Assembly (NCBI RefSeq): GCF_963676275.1
Contig: NZ_OY781091.1
Coordinates: 1,714,775 to 1,778,774 of the forward strand
From: an uncultured Cohaesibacter sp.
GTDB lineage: Bacteria > Pseudomonadota > Alphaproteobacteria > Rhizobiales > Cohaesibacteraceae
Reading direction: 5' to 3'
DNA: 64,000 bases
The position numbers were made by a program, and so were the translations under genes. The notes below the pieces were generated by a model that was given only the letters and a program-made list of their open reading frames with translations, did no database searches and had not been told where the DNA came from. Position 1 is the first letter of the stretch; every line of letters begins with the position of its first letter. Positions 1-8,461 of the stretch are shown in pieces.

Positions 1-617
1 GCAACGCTCAGCCAGCCAATGGCGCGGCCCCAATGGGCAGGGGAGAGGCCGGTTTCCTTGTCAGACCATGCTTGCTCGCGCGATTCATCATAGCCATGGG
101 CATAGAGGCCATTCTGTCCTTCGCCCATGATATCAAGCGCCCGCTCAAGCTGCACCAGCGCATCGTCTACCAGCGCATCATTGCCGGTGAACTGGCCATA
201 TTCGATCTGGAATGGCAGCCCCATATAAAGGCCATCCAGCCAGACCTGATAGGGATAGCGCTTCTTGTGCCAGTAATTGCCTGCATTGGTTCTAGGGTGG
301 CTATCCAGCTGACTTGCCAGTGTCTGGCAGGCCTTCAGATAGCGTTCGTCTTTGGTCTCTTTATAGAGAAAGAGAAAGGCGCGGCCCGAAAGAATGTTAT
401 CGATATTATATTCTTCCAGCACATAGCCGGTCATCGTTCCGTCCGGGGCAACCTGCTTTTGGGCAAAAGAAATCAGAATGTCGAGCCAGCTCTTCTCGCC
501 GGTGGCTTCATAAAGGGTGATCAGACCACGGTAAAGGCAGCCATCTTCATAGCAAATGGGACCACTTTTATAGGCGCTGTAAGTCTCTGCGTAGTGGCGG
601 AAATAAGAAGTCAACAT
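1..617 (-). CDS. GH105 unsaturated glucuronyl/rhamnogalacturonyl hydrolase, C-terminus cut by window edge
   Basis: The reverse strand encodes 205 residues starting at an ATG (MLTSYFRHYAETYSAYKSGP) and running off the window without a stop. The motif WLDGLYMGLPF (Asp about residue 128) and the later HWGRAIGW segment are typical of GH105 (YteR/RhiN-type) alpha/alpha-barrel enzymes; that Asp matches the catalytic Asp of the family. These enzymes hydrate and cleave the unsaturated uronic acid from pectin or rhamnogalacturonan oligomers. I see no signal peptide, so a cytoplasmic location is inferred. It starts 8 bases after the GH28 gene, so the two are probably one transcript. Substrate (galacturonan versus rhamnogalacturonan-I) cannot be settled from the fragment. 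Confidence 0.85.
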   Translation of the reverse strand, partial: MLTSYFRHYAETYSAYKSGPICYEDGCLYRGLITLYEATGEKSWLDILISFAQKQVAPDGTMTGYVLEEYNIDNILSGRAFLFLYKETKDERYLKACQTLASQLDSHPRTNAGNYWHKKRYPYQVWLDGLYMGLPFQIEYGQFTGNDALVDDALVQLERALDIMGEGQNGLYAHGYDESREQAWSDKETGLSPAHWGRAIGWLSV

Positions 618-625
618 GTGTCTGC

Positions 626-2143
626 CTATTCATTCTCAGAGGAAAGTGGAAAATACTCATGCTCATCTTTGAAATTCAATTCGGCAAATTCCGTAGAAAA
701 ACCAACATGATGACAAATCGGGACATGGAGTGCCATAACCGGTACATCCCCCGTCGTGCTGTCGTCGAAGCTCGCATGGATATTTTTGATGGAAACGGAA
801 CGAATGGGCATTTCCGGCAAGCCGTAGAATGCGCCAATCGCAACGCGAACGTCCCGGATAACGAGATCGTTTATATCGATGTCGTGGATGGAAGGGGTCG
901 ATGCATCGACCGGATAGGGGTTGCGGGATTGAACCCACTCGGAACGACCGTCATGGTCGCAGAAATAGAAACAGTTGGCCACGATGGCCGAATGAACCTG
1001 CTGCATCGATAGATTGAAGCAGCGGACATGGGCAATTTCGCCGCCGCGCCCGCGGCGCGTCTTCAGGCGCAGGCCTCGGTCCGTGCCAAGAAATTCGCAA
1101 TGCTCGATGGTCACATAGCGCACCGAACCGCTCATTTCAGAGCCGATGACAACCGCACCATGCCCGCGCTCCATGAAGCAATGGCGCACGGTGATATGCT
1201 CGCAAGGGCGGATATGATCAGCCGAGCCGTCATCGGCCCGCTTGCAGGCCTTAATGGCAATGCAATCGTCTCCCACCGTGAAATGGATGCCTTCCAGCAG
1301 CACGTTGGTGCAGCATTCGGGATCAAGGCCGTCAGTATTGGGAGAATTGGCAGGGTTTTTGATCGAAAGGCCAACAAACTCGATGTCGCGACAATAGAGC
1401 GGATGGATGGTCCATGAAGGGGAATTCTGCACCGTGATGCCCGAGACGGTCACCGCCTCGCAATTGTTCAGAAACAGGGTTCTGGCCCGGCGAGCGCCAT
1501 TGCGGCTTTCCTTTGGCCAGCTCCACCAATCACCCTCAGCGCCCGCGCCATCCAGCGTGCCGGAGCCGGTAATTTCTAGATTGGTGCAGCCGATGGCGGT
1601 TACAACAGACGCGTAACATGCGTCCGGCAACCCTTCCCATGAGCCAAGCATTTCGCCCTGCGCGTTGCGTGCCGGAAGAATGGGGATCTGGTCTCGATCG
1701 GTGATGAAAACAAGAGTGGCGCCCGGTTCCAGATGCAGCGTCATATCGCTCTTGAGGAACAGCGGCGCGGTCTGCCAGCGACCTTCGGGAATGGCCAGAG
1801 TTCCGCCGATGGGAACCGTGGCCAGCGCTGCGGCGATGGCTGGGCCATTGTTGGCAGCATCGGTGCGTGCGCCAAAATCCCTGATATCAACCCGGCCTGC
1901 ACATTCTGCCGTGGTAAAGGCACATTGCTCGCCACTCTCCAGCTCGAAGACATAGTGCGTTGCAGGTTCGAGACAATCGAGGAAAGTGATGACCCGATCC
2001 GTTTCACCGGTCCGTACGATCTCTCCAGTCTTGTGAAGCGACCAGCGGCTCTTTTCGGGAAGGAAGAATTTGGCTTTTCCATCCGGGTTCAGGCAAAGGG
2101 CTACTGTTCGCGCGGTAATGGCCGACGCGGTTATGGTCATCAT
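626..2143 (-). CDS. GH28 polygalacturonase-family glycoside hydrolase
   Basis: A 505-residue right-handed beta-helix protein with the full GH28 signature in order: NTDG (Asp271), GDDC (Asp292/Asp293), GHG (His328) and a RGLRLKT segment following. These are the catalytic acids, the histidine and the substrate-binding Arg/Lys of the family, so it should hydrolyse alpha-1,4-galacturonosyl bonds, probably from chain ends (exo-type), as is usual for bacterial homologues of this length. The N-terminal ~90 residues form an extra beta-rich domain, as in bacterial exo-polygalacturonases. No signal peptide is visible, which fits intracellular processing of imported oligogalacturonides. Two ATG codons are adjacent (2143 and 2140). 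It lies downstream of an ABC transporter and immediately upstream of the GH105 gene. Confidence 0.9.
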   Translation of the reverse strand: MMTITASAITARTVALCLNPDGKAKFFLPEKSRWSLHKTGEIVRTGETDRVITFLDCLEPATHYVFELESGEQCAFTTAECAGRVDIRDFGARTDAANNGPAIAAALATVPIGGTLAIPEGRWQTAPLFLKSDMTLHLEPGATLVFITDRDQIPILPARNAQGEMLGSWEGLPDACYASVVTAIGCTNLEITGSGTLDGAGAEGDWWSWPKESRNGARRARTLFLNNCEAVTVSGITVQNSPSWTIHPLYCRDIEFVGLSIKNPANSPNTDGLDPECCTNVLLEGIHFTVGDDCIAIKACKRADDGSADHIRPCEHITVRHCFMERGHGAVVIGSEMSGSVRYVTIEHCEFLGTDRGLRLKTRRGRGGEIAHVRCFNLSMQQVHSAIVANCFYFCDHDGRSEWVQSRNPYPVDASTPSIHDIDINDLVIRDVRVAIGAFYGLPEMPIRSVSIKNIHASFDDSTTGDVPVMALHVPICHHVGFSTEFAELNFKDEHEYFPLSSENE

Positions 2144-2490
2144 GGTTTCTCACTCATATTGGGGTCGACATCGGGCAGGGGGGAGGCCCGCCAGACGCAA
2201 GCTTGTTTGACCTTATAAGGGGTCGTGTCATGTCCGGATGCCGCCGACATCAATATCGATCGTGTCAATGGCTGCCGTAGCGTTCAATCGCCTCAGGCGA
2301 ATATCCTGATGTCAATCCAACGGCCTGTGCCGATAGGGAATTGCCACAAGATTGCAAAAGCTTCACACCTGCTCCGATCAGGCGATGCCGCTCTGGAGAT
2401 TGTCCGCGCCCGGGTTGGAGGAGGAGGAGGAAATCCCGGGCGCAGACTGGTGTTGACTGCTGGCGGAGAAGCCCGTCAGCAGGGGAGGTG
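2144..2490 (-). other. 347-base gene-free spacer between ABC ATPase and GH28 genes, with two strong hairpins
   Basis: No convincing reading frame is present. Two inverted repeats are seen. One has perfect 9-bp arms (GCGCCCGGG at 2406-2414 and CCCGGGCGC at 2435-2443) around a 20-nt purine-rich loop; on the transcribed (minus) strand that loop is a run of CCTCC units. The second has 10-bp arms (2457-2466 and 2473-2482, one G-T wobble) with a 6-nt loop. Neither is followed by a T-run on the minus strand, so they look like mRNA-stabilising or processing hairpins inside an operon rather than an intrinsic terminator; a separate GH28 promoter in this gap is also possible. Confidence 0.55.
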
Positions 2491-3612
2491 TCAGACAAGC
2501 GAAATATTCTTGCCGCTTGCCTGATCAAAGATATGGGCGCGTGTTTCATTGACCTTCAGGGTGACCTTCGAGCCACGGACCTTGGAAGGATCATATTCTT
2601 CGCCCGGAACAACCACGATAAGTGCGTGGCCTTCCACCTTCACATGCAGATAGACCTCATGGCCCATGAATTCGAGCGCAGAGACTTCACCGGTCAGGGA
2701 GTCTGGTGTGCCGTCATCAACCAGATGGAAATGCTGCGGACGAATGCCCAGCGTCACTTCGCTATTGTCTGCCGCTGCCTTGATGCGGGCAGCAAGGGTC
2801 TCCTGAAGACCAATGGTCTGGTTGCCGATCTTCAGACTATGCGAGCCGGCAATGCTCAGATTGGCCGGGATCAGGTTCATTTCCGGTGTGCCGATGAAAC
2901 CTGCCACGAAGGCATTTGCCGGCTTGTCATAGAGGGTTACCGGATCGGCAACCTGCATGATGTGGCCGTCTTTCATAACGCAGATGCGATCGCCCATGGT
3001 CATGGCTTCAGTCTGGTCGTGGGTCACATAGATAACCGTGGCCGGACGCCCTTCTTCCTTCAGGCGACGATGCAGATCCGTGATGCGGACACGCATTGAG
3101 GCGCGCAGCTTGGCATCGAGGTTGGAGAGAGGTTCGTCAAACAGGAACACTTCCGGCTTCTTGATCAGCGCACGGCCGAGTGCCACACGCTGGGCCTGGC
3201 CACCGGAAAGTTCTTTCGGCAGGCGGTCAAGCAGTTGCTCGATTTCGAGGATCTCGGCAACTTCGTTGGTTGCAGCCGTGATTTCATCTTTCGGACGACC
3301 AGCCAGACGCAGGCCGAATGACAGGTTGTTCTTCACTTTCATATGCGGATAAAGCGCATAATTCTGGAACACCATGGCAATGCCGCGACGGCCCGGAGCC
3401 AGCGTGTTGACGACCTGTTCACCGATGCGGATTTCGCCGCCGGTAACGGTTTCCAGCCCGGCAACCATGCGAAGGGTGGTGGATTTAGCGCAGCCCGATG
3501 GGCCGACCAGCACCATGAACTCACCGTCCTGAACATCAAGGTCGATGCCGTGGACAGCCTCGAAGCCGTTAGGATAGCGTTTTACGAGTTTTTTAAGTTG
3601 AAGGTGTGCCAT
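2491..3612 (-). CDS. CUT1 sugar ABC transporter ATP-binding protein (UgpC/MsmX type)
   Basis: 373 residues with a full ABC core followed by the C-terminal OB-fold regulatory region typical of carbohydrate ATPases. Visible motifs are Walker A GPSGCAKST, Q-loop NYALYPH, signature LSGGQAQRVALGRA, Walker B VFLFDEP and the switch His in YVTHDQTEA. Walker A has Ala instead of the more usual Gly before Lys, a variant I would expect to be functional. It powers the two permeases encoded immediately upstream; the start ATG lies 3 bases after the permease stop, with its ribosome-binding site (AAAGGG) inside the permease end. No solute-binding protein for this system is encoded in the window. Confidence 0.92.
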   Translation of the reverse strand: MAHLQLKKLVKRYPNGFEAVHGIDLDVQDGEFMVLVGPSGCAKSTTLRMVAGLETVTGGEIRIGEQVVNTLAPGRRGIAMVFQNYALYPHMKVKNNLSFGLRLAGRPKDEITAATNEVAEILEIEQLLDRLPKELSGGQAQRVALGRALIKKPEVFLFDEPLSNLDAKLRASMRVRITDLHRRLKEEGRPATVIYVTHDQTEAMTMGDRICVMKDGHIMQVADPVTLYDKPANAFVAGFIGTPEMNLIPANLSIAGSHSLKIGNQTIGLQETLAARIKAAADNSEVTLGIRPQHFHLVDDGTPDSLTGEVSALEFMGHEVYLHVKVEGHALIVVVPGEEYDPSKVRGSKVTLKVNETRAHIFDQASGKNISLV

Positions 3613-3615
3613 GAT

Positions 3616-4518
3616 TTACCCTTTAACACCGCCTGTTGAGATGCCTTCGATGAAGTATTTCTGCGCCATGAAGAAGACGACCAACGCAGGCGTGATTGCG
3701 AGCACGGACATTGCCAGGATCTGGTTCCAGTCGAAGGCTTCCGTCGTGTCGATGGATAGTTTGAGAGCCAGGGAGACAGGGAATTTGTCAACCGAGGACA
3801 GATAGATAAGAGGACCAAGGAAGTCGTTCATGGTCCACATGAACTGGAACAGGGCAACCGAGATGAGCGCCGGGGCCAGCAGTGGGGTCACGATATACCA
3901 CAGGGTCTGCAGACTGTTGGCACCGTCAACGCGGGCCGCTTCTTCCATGTCGCGGGGAATGCCGCGCAGGAACTGCACCAGCATGAAGGTGAAGAATGCA
4001 TCACCGGCAAGTGCGGAAGGAACCCACAGCGGCAGGAAGGTATCAAGCCAGCCCATGTCGCGGAACAGCAGATATTGCGGAATGCGGGTGACCACGTTTG
4101 GCAGCAGCAATGTTGCAATGAGAAGCGAGAAGAAGATTTTCTTCATCGGAAACTCGAAGCGGGCAAAGCCATAGGCCACAAGCGAGGCGCTGATGCATGT
4201 CCCGATCGTCTTTGGCAGAATGATCAGGAAGGTGTTCCAGAAGAAATGCCCGAAACTATATGGCGTCGATGTCTGCCAGCCCTTGACATAACCGCTGACC
4301 GTCGGCTCCTTTGGCCAGAAGCCCGGATTGGAGAAGATCTCGGAGTTGGTTTTGAAGGATGCCCCCACCAGCCAGATCAGCGGATAGAGCATGATGAAAC
4401 CAACGACCACCAACAGCACATAGCGAACCAGAGAGTTGATCTTCTGGCGTCTTGCGATCTGGCGGTTGACGCGTTCCATATCCTCGACAACCGAGGAATG
4501 AGCTACTTCATATGACAT
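3616..4518 (-). CDS. CUT1 sugar ABC transporter permease (MalG/UgpE type)
   Basis: 300 residues with six predicted membrane spans. The EAA loop reads EAARVDGANSLQTLWYIVTPLLAP, the ATPase-docking helix of binding-protein-dependent permeases. The C-terminal GISTGGVKG is the characteristic end of MalG-type permeases. I chose the ATG at 4518 (MSYEVAHSS) because AAGGAG lies just upstream; a longer frame to 4581 exists but would overlap the preceding permease. It forms the second membrane subunit with the permease whose stop is 4 bases upstream. Likely substrate, by context with GH28/GH105, is pectin-derived oligosaccharide (inference). Confidence 0.92.
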   Translation of the reverse strand: MSYEVAHSSVVEDMERVNRQIARRQKINSLVRYVLLVVVGFIMLYPLIWLVGASFKTNSEIFSNPGFWPKEPTVSGYVKGWQTSTPYSFGHFFWNTFLIILPKTIGTCISASLVAYGFARFEFPMKKIFFSLLIATLLLPNVVTRIPQYLLFRDMGWLDTFLPLWVPSALAGDAFFTFMLVQFLRGIPRDMEEAARVDGANSLQTLWYIVTPLLAPALISVALFQFMWTMNDFLGPLIYLSSVDKFPVSLALKLSIDTTEAFDWNQILAMSVLAITPALVVFFMAQKYFIEGISTGGVKG

Positions 4519-4522
4519 GGTA

Positions 4523-5407
4523 TCAACTCCTTTTGTCGCCAGCGTAATAGACCCACTTTTTGGAAGACCAGAAAGCGACAACAGTCAGGACCATGATCAT
4601 GGTGAACAGGATCCAGGCAATCGCCGAGGCGTAGCCCATTTCAAAGTTCCTGAAGGCCTTGTCATAAATATAGAGCGGCAACAGATAGGTCGATTTCAGC
4701 GGTCCACCATTGGTGATGATGTAAGGGCCGTTGAATTCCTGAAACGCCTGCACGCTCTGCATGATCAGGTTGAAGAAGATCACCGGCGTGATCAGCGGCA
4801 GCGTGATATGGCGAAAGACCTGCCACTGGTTGGCATCATCCACCGCAGCGGCTTCATAGAGCGACTTGTCGACGCCCTGCAGCGCGGCAAGGAAGATCAC
4901 CATGGCCGAGCCAAACTGCCAGCAGCGCAGCAGCGTGATGGTGAAGAGAGCGTTGGTTGGATCACCGAACCAGTTGATGGGATCGATACCGACAGCGCCC
5001 AGAACCATGTTGACCAGACCTGTGTCAGCGAAGACATAGCGCCAGAGCACTGCGATCGCGATGGATCCGCCAAGAATGGAAGGAACATAATAGGCTGTGC
5101 GGAAAAAGTTGATGGCCTTCAGCTTGTAGTTCAGGATCACTGCGATAAACAGTGCAAAGACCAGTTTGAGCGGGACCGTTGAGAACACATAGATCAAGGT
5201 CACTTTGAGTGACTTGTCAAAGGTCCGGTCCCGGGTGAACAACTTGGTATAGTTGTCCAGGCCAATCCATTCCGGCGAGCTCATCAGAGAGTAGTCCGTG
5301 AAACTCAGATAGAATGAGTAAGCAAAGGGAAAAGCCGTAAAGACCAGCAACCCTATGATGTAGGGTGACAGGTAGGCAAGACCGAGATAGCGATTTTCGC
5401 CGCCCAA
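4523..5407 (-). CDS. CUT1 sugar ABC transporter permease (MalF/UgpA type)
   Basis: 294 residues, hydrophobic, with the N-terminal LSPYIIGLLVFTAFPFAYSFYLSF span and an EAA loop (YEAAAVDDANQWQVFRHITLPL) typical of the first permease of CUT1 systems. The start is a TTG at 5407: an in-frame stop lies 18 bases upstream and a GGGAGG ribosome-binding site sits at normal spacing, so no ATG is available upstream. It is the first gene of the leftward operon (permease, permease, ATPase, GH28, GH105). It is transcribed divergently from the AraC regulator, which is the obvious candidate controller. Confidence 0.92.
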   Translation of the reverse strand: MGGENRYLGLAYLSPYIIGLLVFTAFPFAYSFYLSFTDYSLMSSPEWIGLDNYTKLFTRDRTFDKSLKVTLIYVFSTVPLKLVFALFIAVILNYKLKAINFFRTAYYVPSILGGSIAIAVLWRYVFADTGLVNMVLGAVGIDPINWFGDPTNALFTITLLRCWQFGSAMVIFLAALQGVDKSLYEAAAVDDANQWQVFRHITLPLITPVIFFNLIMQSVQAFQEFNGPYIITNGGPLKSTYLLPLYIYDKAFRNFEMGYASAIAWILFTMIMVLTVVAFWSSKKWVYYAGDKRS

Positions 5408-5774
5408 GGCTCTATCCTCCCGTTAGTGGTTTAACACAAGGATGATGGCTGCAATCGCGGCTCATCACCGTGAAATGAGCTGCCCGTGACAGGAACTCCA
5501 AATCCCGTCTGACAGTCAATCGATCCGGAATGCCCGCCAAGGCCGGGAATTCCGCATGAAATCTTGTAGCTTTACTAAAGGTCGAGACACTAAAAGACGT
5601 CTGCATATTGACATGGATATGTGAGATGTTCATTTTAGTGCAGATCGTTGGTGCGAATTCGAAGTGTCACACTTTCGATTTTACCATCAGAAGCAGGCGA
5701 CGTCTTCTGATTTCCTCCAGTATTCTTGTTTTGTGCATATGATCATGACACTGAAGCGAATGGAATGAAGGATT
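5408..5774. promoter_or_regulatory. Divergent control region between ABC/pectinase operon and AraC gene, with two dyads
   Basis: No gene fits in these 367 bases. Two dyads stand out close to the AraC side. One is AGTGT-C-ACACT at 5663-5673, embedded in a longer imperfect repeat starting and ending TCGA. The other is ATCAGAAG (5686-5693) paired with CTTCTGAT (5704-5711). A CATAT/ATATG repeat lies at 5604-5621. These are candidate binding sites for the AraC-type regulator or a global factor; AraC proteins more often use direct repeats, so assignment is uncertain. Confidence 0.4.
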
Positions 5775-6674
5775 GTGAACAAAATCATGGATAAAACCGA
5801 ACATTCGATTTTGGAGGGAATTCCTGCCACCTCGTTGAACCTGAATCTGTCCAGATCAACGATCAAGATGCGCCATTCCTCAACCTGGAGTGTTCATAAG
5901 TCAAATGACGTACATGACCTTGTCGTCTGTTTGACTGGTGGGGCGCAATATTTTCTCGACGGAGTCGAGGTGCATCAGCAAAGAGGCGAGGCGATGCTGA
6001 TTCCTGCGGGGTCGCATTTTGAGGGGCGCCTCGATCACGGCGATCAATATACTGGAGTTGCTCAGCATTTTACCCTGACCCTGTTTGACAATGTCGACCT
6101 GATCCAGCAGATGGAACTCAAGCCCGTGGTCCAGCTTCCCAACTGGGAGCAACTGGAGTCGTTAGTACGTTATTACCGATCCATCGCGCCGGCTTCCTCT
6201 ACAACCCTGCAGCAAGTTCACCTGTTCATGGTGATCCTGCTGGCCTATCTCGATTGCGCCTTCGTGCGCTGGAGCGAGGACTCCTTGCAGAACCTTGGAG
6301 GGCAAGATGCCCTGTCGCTTCATGTCATGCTGATCGCGGCTCAGATATCGCGCGACCCGTTGGACAAGGATGAAGCCGAACGCCTGATCTGCTCGGTTCC
6401 CTATAACGATGATTACTTCCGCCGCGCATTCAAGGCCAAGATTGGTTACACCCCAAGAAAATATATGGAATTCAAGAGGATGGAAAAGGCGATGAATATT
6501 CTCCTGACAGGCAAAAGCGTCAACGCAACGGCCCTTGCAGTCGGGTATAACGACGTTTATTTCTTCTCCCGCATGTTCAAGCAATATATGGGTGTCAGCC
6601 CATCCTATTATCGCGTGTCTGCAGATCGACGCAAATTCCTCACCACAGGCGATATTTACCATTATACGGAATGA
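5775..6674 (+). CDS. AraC-family transcriptional regulator
   Basis: 299 residues. The N-terminal half carries a cupin-like ligand-binding domain (residues about 30-110, with GEAMLIPAGSHFEG). The C-terminal ~100 residues are a double helix-turn-helix AraC DNA-binding domain, ending in the typical ALAVGYNDVYFFSRMFKQYMGVSPSYYR. The start is a GTG at 5775 preceded by GAAGGA; an in-frame ATG at 5787 is an alternative. It is divergent from the CUT1/GH28/GH105 operon, so I infer it senses a pectin-derived sugar and activates that operon. The ligand is unknown. Confidence 0.9.
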   Translation: MNKIMDKTEHSILEGIPATSLNLNLSRSTIKMRHSSTWSVHKSNDVHDLVVCLTGGAQYFLDGVEVHQQRGEAMLIPAGSHFEGRLDHGDQYTGVAQHFTLTLFDNVDLIQQMELKPVVQLPNWEQLESLVRYYRSIAPASSTTLQQVHLFMVILLAYLDCAFVRWSEDSLQNLGGQDALSLHVMLIAAQISRDPLDKDEAERLICSVPYNDDYFRRAFKAKIGYTPRKYMEFKRMEKAMNILLTGKSVNATALAVGYNDVYFFSRMFKQYMGVSPSYYRVSADRRKFLTTGDIYHYTE

Positions 6675-7000
6675 GCAAGGCTCGTCTGTAGGTCTATTTC
6701 TTGGTGGATATTGTCGGATTTCGCGAGGGAGATGGATGTTTTCAACAGTTTTTGTTTGCCGGACAATCACGGGGCGGCACTGGCTTGATGCGACGCTCGA
6801 TCTCGGTGATTCTCGTTATATGCCGGGCGCTCTGTCTGCGACCTGATCGCCGGGAGCGGTCCGTTTCTCTACGGGCAGACATTCACCGCAAGCCGTTGTA
6901 AGCTTGGTGTTGGCGATGATCAGGCTCGGTTGAGCCAGAATAGTCGCTTTCAGGCCGCAATGCGGCTCTGGATTCATCCATTATGAAATGGAGACCAGCC
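6675..7000. other. Gene-free stretch after the AraC gene
   Basis: About 326 bases with no reading frame I trust, no clear intrinsic terminator and no recognised RNA. The last ~20 bases supply the ribosome-binding site (GGAGA) of the small membrane protein that follows. Confidence 0.4.
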
Positions 7001-7216
7001 ATGGACAATCAATTCACACAGTCGGCGGCAGATGCTGCTTCCATTTTTTCGGCAAGCTGGGATTCTCTCGGGCTTGGTGTCGTGATCGCCATTGCCATTT
7101 GTTATCTCTATATCAGGCTCTGGCGGGGGCGTAAAAGCTGCCACGCATGCCCCAGCAGTGGCGCCGGATGTTCAAGCTGCCATGTCGTGCCACCTCAAAA
7201 AAGTGACAAGCCGTAA
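7001..7216 (+). CDS. Small Cys-rich single-span membrane protein
   Basis: 71 residues starting at an ATG with GGAGA 8 bases upstream. The layout is a polar N-terminus, one membrane span (about residues 24-41, LGLGVVIAIAICYLYI), a basic stop-transfer WRGRK, then a Cys cluster CHACPSSGAGCSSCH with two CxxC-like pairs. This resembles the FeoB-associated Cys-rich membrane protein family in size and layout, but no feo gene is nearby. The cluster could bind iron or zinc, or take part in redox chemistry, on the cytoplasmic side if the positive-inside rule holds. Function is unknown. Confidence 0.6.
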   Translation: MDNQFTQSAADAASIFSASWDSLGLGVVIAIAICYLYIRLWRGRKSCHACPSSGAGCSSCHVVPPQKSDKP

Positions 7217-7360
7217 TCATCAACCTGCGCCCTTGCTCCTGAAACACGGTGAGGGCTTCCGCTATATGCCCATATGGCCGGAATGCGTAATGATGCCGCG
7301 ATTGCATCCAGAATAGGGAAATACCGCTTCAGCAGATTGAAAAATCAGAAAATCAGATAT

Positions 7361-7375
7361 ATATCGAAATACTGA
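7361..7375 (-). promoter_or_regulatory. Candidate operator at the promoter of the ArsR-type regulator
   Basis: Read on the minus strand the site is TCAGTATTTCGATAT. It overlaps a plausible -10 element (TATATC at 7360-7365) that lies 17 bases after a TTGAAA -35 (7337-7342). A near copy, TCAGTATTTATGATAT, precedes the arabinofuranosidase gene at 8510. Sharing between the regulator's own promoter and its neighbour's promoter suggests an autoregulated repressor site; this is inference. Confidence 0.4.
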
Positions 7376-7385
7376 GGGGAATGGT

Positions 7386-8306
7386 ATGAGTAAACGATAT
7401 ATGCTGATTACGCCGGAAAACGGCATTGATATTCTCAAGAGCCTTGCGGCTCCGGCGCGCCTTTCGATCCTGACATTGCTTCATAAGCAGGGACCGATGA
7501 ATGTCAACGACATTGCCGAAATACTCGGCTTGCCGCAATCATCCACCTCCACCCATGTCAATTTCCTTGAAAAGGCTGGTCTCATAGAGACCGAAAGTCA
7601 GAAGGCGAAAAAGGGCAGCCAGAAGATCTGCCGAACCGCTTATGACGAGGTGGTTCTGTCTTTCAAGGAACCCAGCCAGACGGATCAAAATCTGATCGAG
7701 GTGGCCATGCCCGTCGGGCTTTATTCCGGCTGCAACACCACCGCGCCTTGCGGGCTATGCTCCAGTGAGGGCATTATCGGCTTTCTTGATAGCCCCGATA
7801 CTTTCCATTCGCCCGAACGCATGAAAGCTGGCTTGTTATGGTTCACCAAGGGCTATGTCCGCTACCAGTTTCCAAACAATGCCCGCATTGCCGGCAAGGA
7901 AATAAAGGAACTGGAGCTGGTGCTGGAATTGTCTTCCGAAGTGCCCGGAACATCGGAAGACTGGCCATCTGATATCAATATTTCCATCAATGACAAGCTG
8001 ATAGCGGTCTGGACCGCGCCGGGGGATTATGGCGACCAGCGGGGTAAATATACGCCCGACTGGTGGAAGCTGGCCGGGTCGCAATATGGTCATCTCAAGA
8101 GCTTCCGGGTGACCGGCGACGGCACTTATGTCGACGGTATCCGGGTGTCCGACATCACCTTGTCAGATCTTGAGCTCAATGACCATCGCTCCATTCGTGT
8201 CCGCATCGCCGTGCCTGATGGTGCCAAGCATCCCGGTGGTCTGAATATTTTCGGTCGTGGTTTTGGAAATTATGATCAGGATATCGTGCTTAGACTAAGG
8301 ACCTAG
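7386..8306 (+). CDS. ArsR-HTH regulator with long C-terminal domain (COG4189-like), probable arabinoside regulator
   Basis: 306 residues. Residues about 10-80 form a winged helix of the ArsR type (LAAPARLSILTLLHKQGPMNVNDIAEILGLPQSSTSTHVNFLEKAGLI). The rest is a large non-HTH domain beginning with a Cys-containing segment (GLYSGCNTTAPCGLCSSEG, about residues 114-132), then a beta-rich region with GDYGDQRGKYTPDWW. That layout matches the predicted-regulator family COG4189 rather than small metal-sensing ArsR proteins. The gene lies directly upstream of a GH51 arabinofuranosidase and shares a candidate operator with it, so I infer control of the arabinoside genes by a sugar bound in the C-terminal domain. 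The role of the cysteines is unknown. Confidence 0.82.
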   Translation: MSKRYMLITPENGIDILKSLAAPARLSILTLLHKQGPMNVNDIAEILGLPQSSTSTHVNFLEKAGLIETESQKAKKGSQKICRTAYDEVVLSFKEPSQTDQNLIEVAMPVGLYSGCNTTAPCGLCSSEGIIGFLDSPDTFHSPERMKAGLLWFTKGYVRYQFPNNARIAGKEIKELELVLELSSEVPGTSEDWPSDINISINDKLIAVWTAPGDYGDQRGKYTPDWWKLAGSQYGHLKSFRVTGDGTYVDGIRVSDITLSDLELNDHRSIRVRIAVPDGAKHPGGLNIFGRGFGNYDQDIVLRLRT

Positions 8307-8461
8307 ACTGTTAGTGCGCTTCCAAGTGATGGGCGAATTGATCAAAATTTTGGATAATCAGGACGAAATATCAAGAAGATACTCGCCTTTCCGCCAAAGG
8401 ATGCTGCTGGCGGAGTGATTTGTATCCGAATTCTGGTTTTAAAACTCTCATAAACAACCTA

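Noticed and set aside
33-710. 225-residue plus-strand frame at the left edge
   Set aside because: The minus strand of the same bases encodes a clear GH105 protein.
2491-3612. Walker A variant GPSGCAKST as a sign of an inactive ATPase
   Set aside because: Lys and Ser/Thr that contact ATP are kept, Ala at this place is seen in functional carbohydrate ATPases, and all other motifs are intact.
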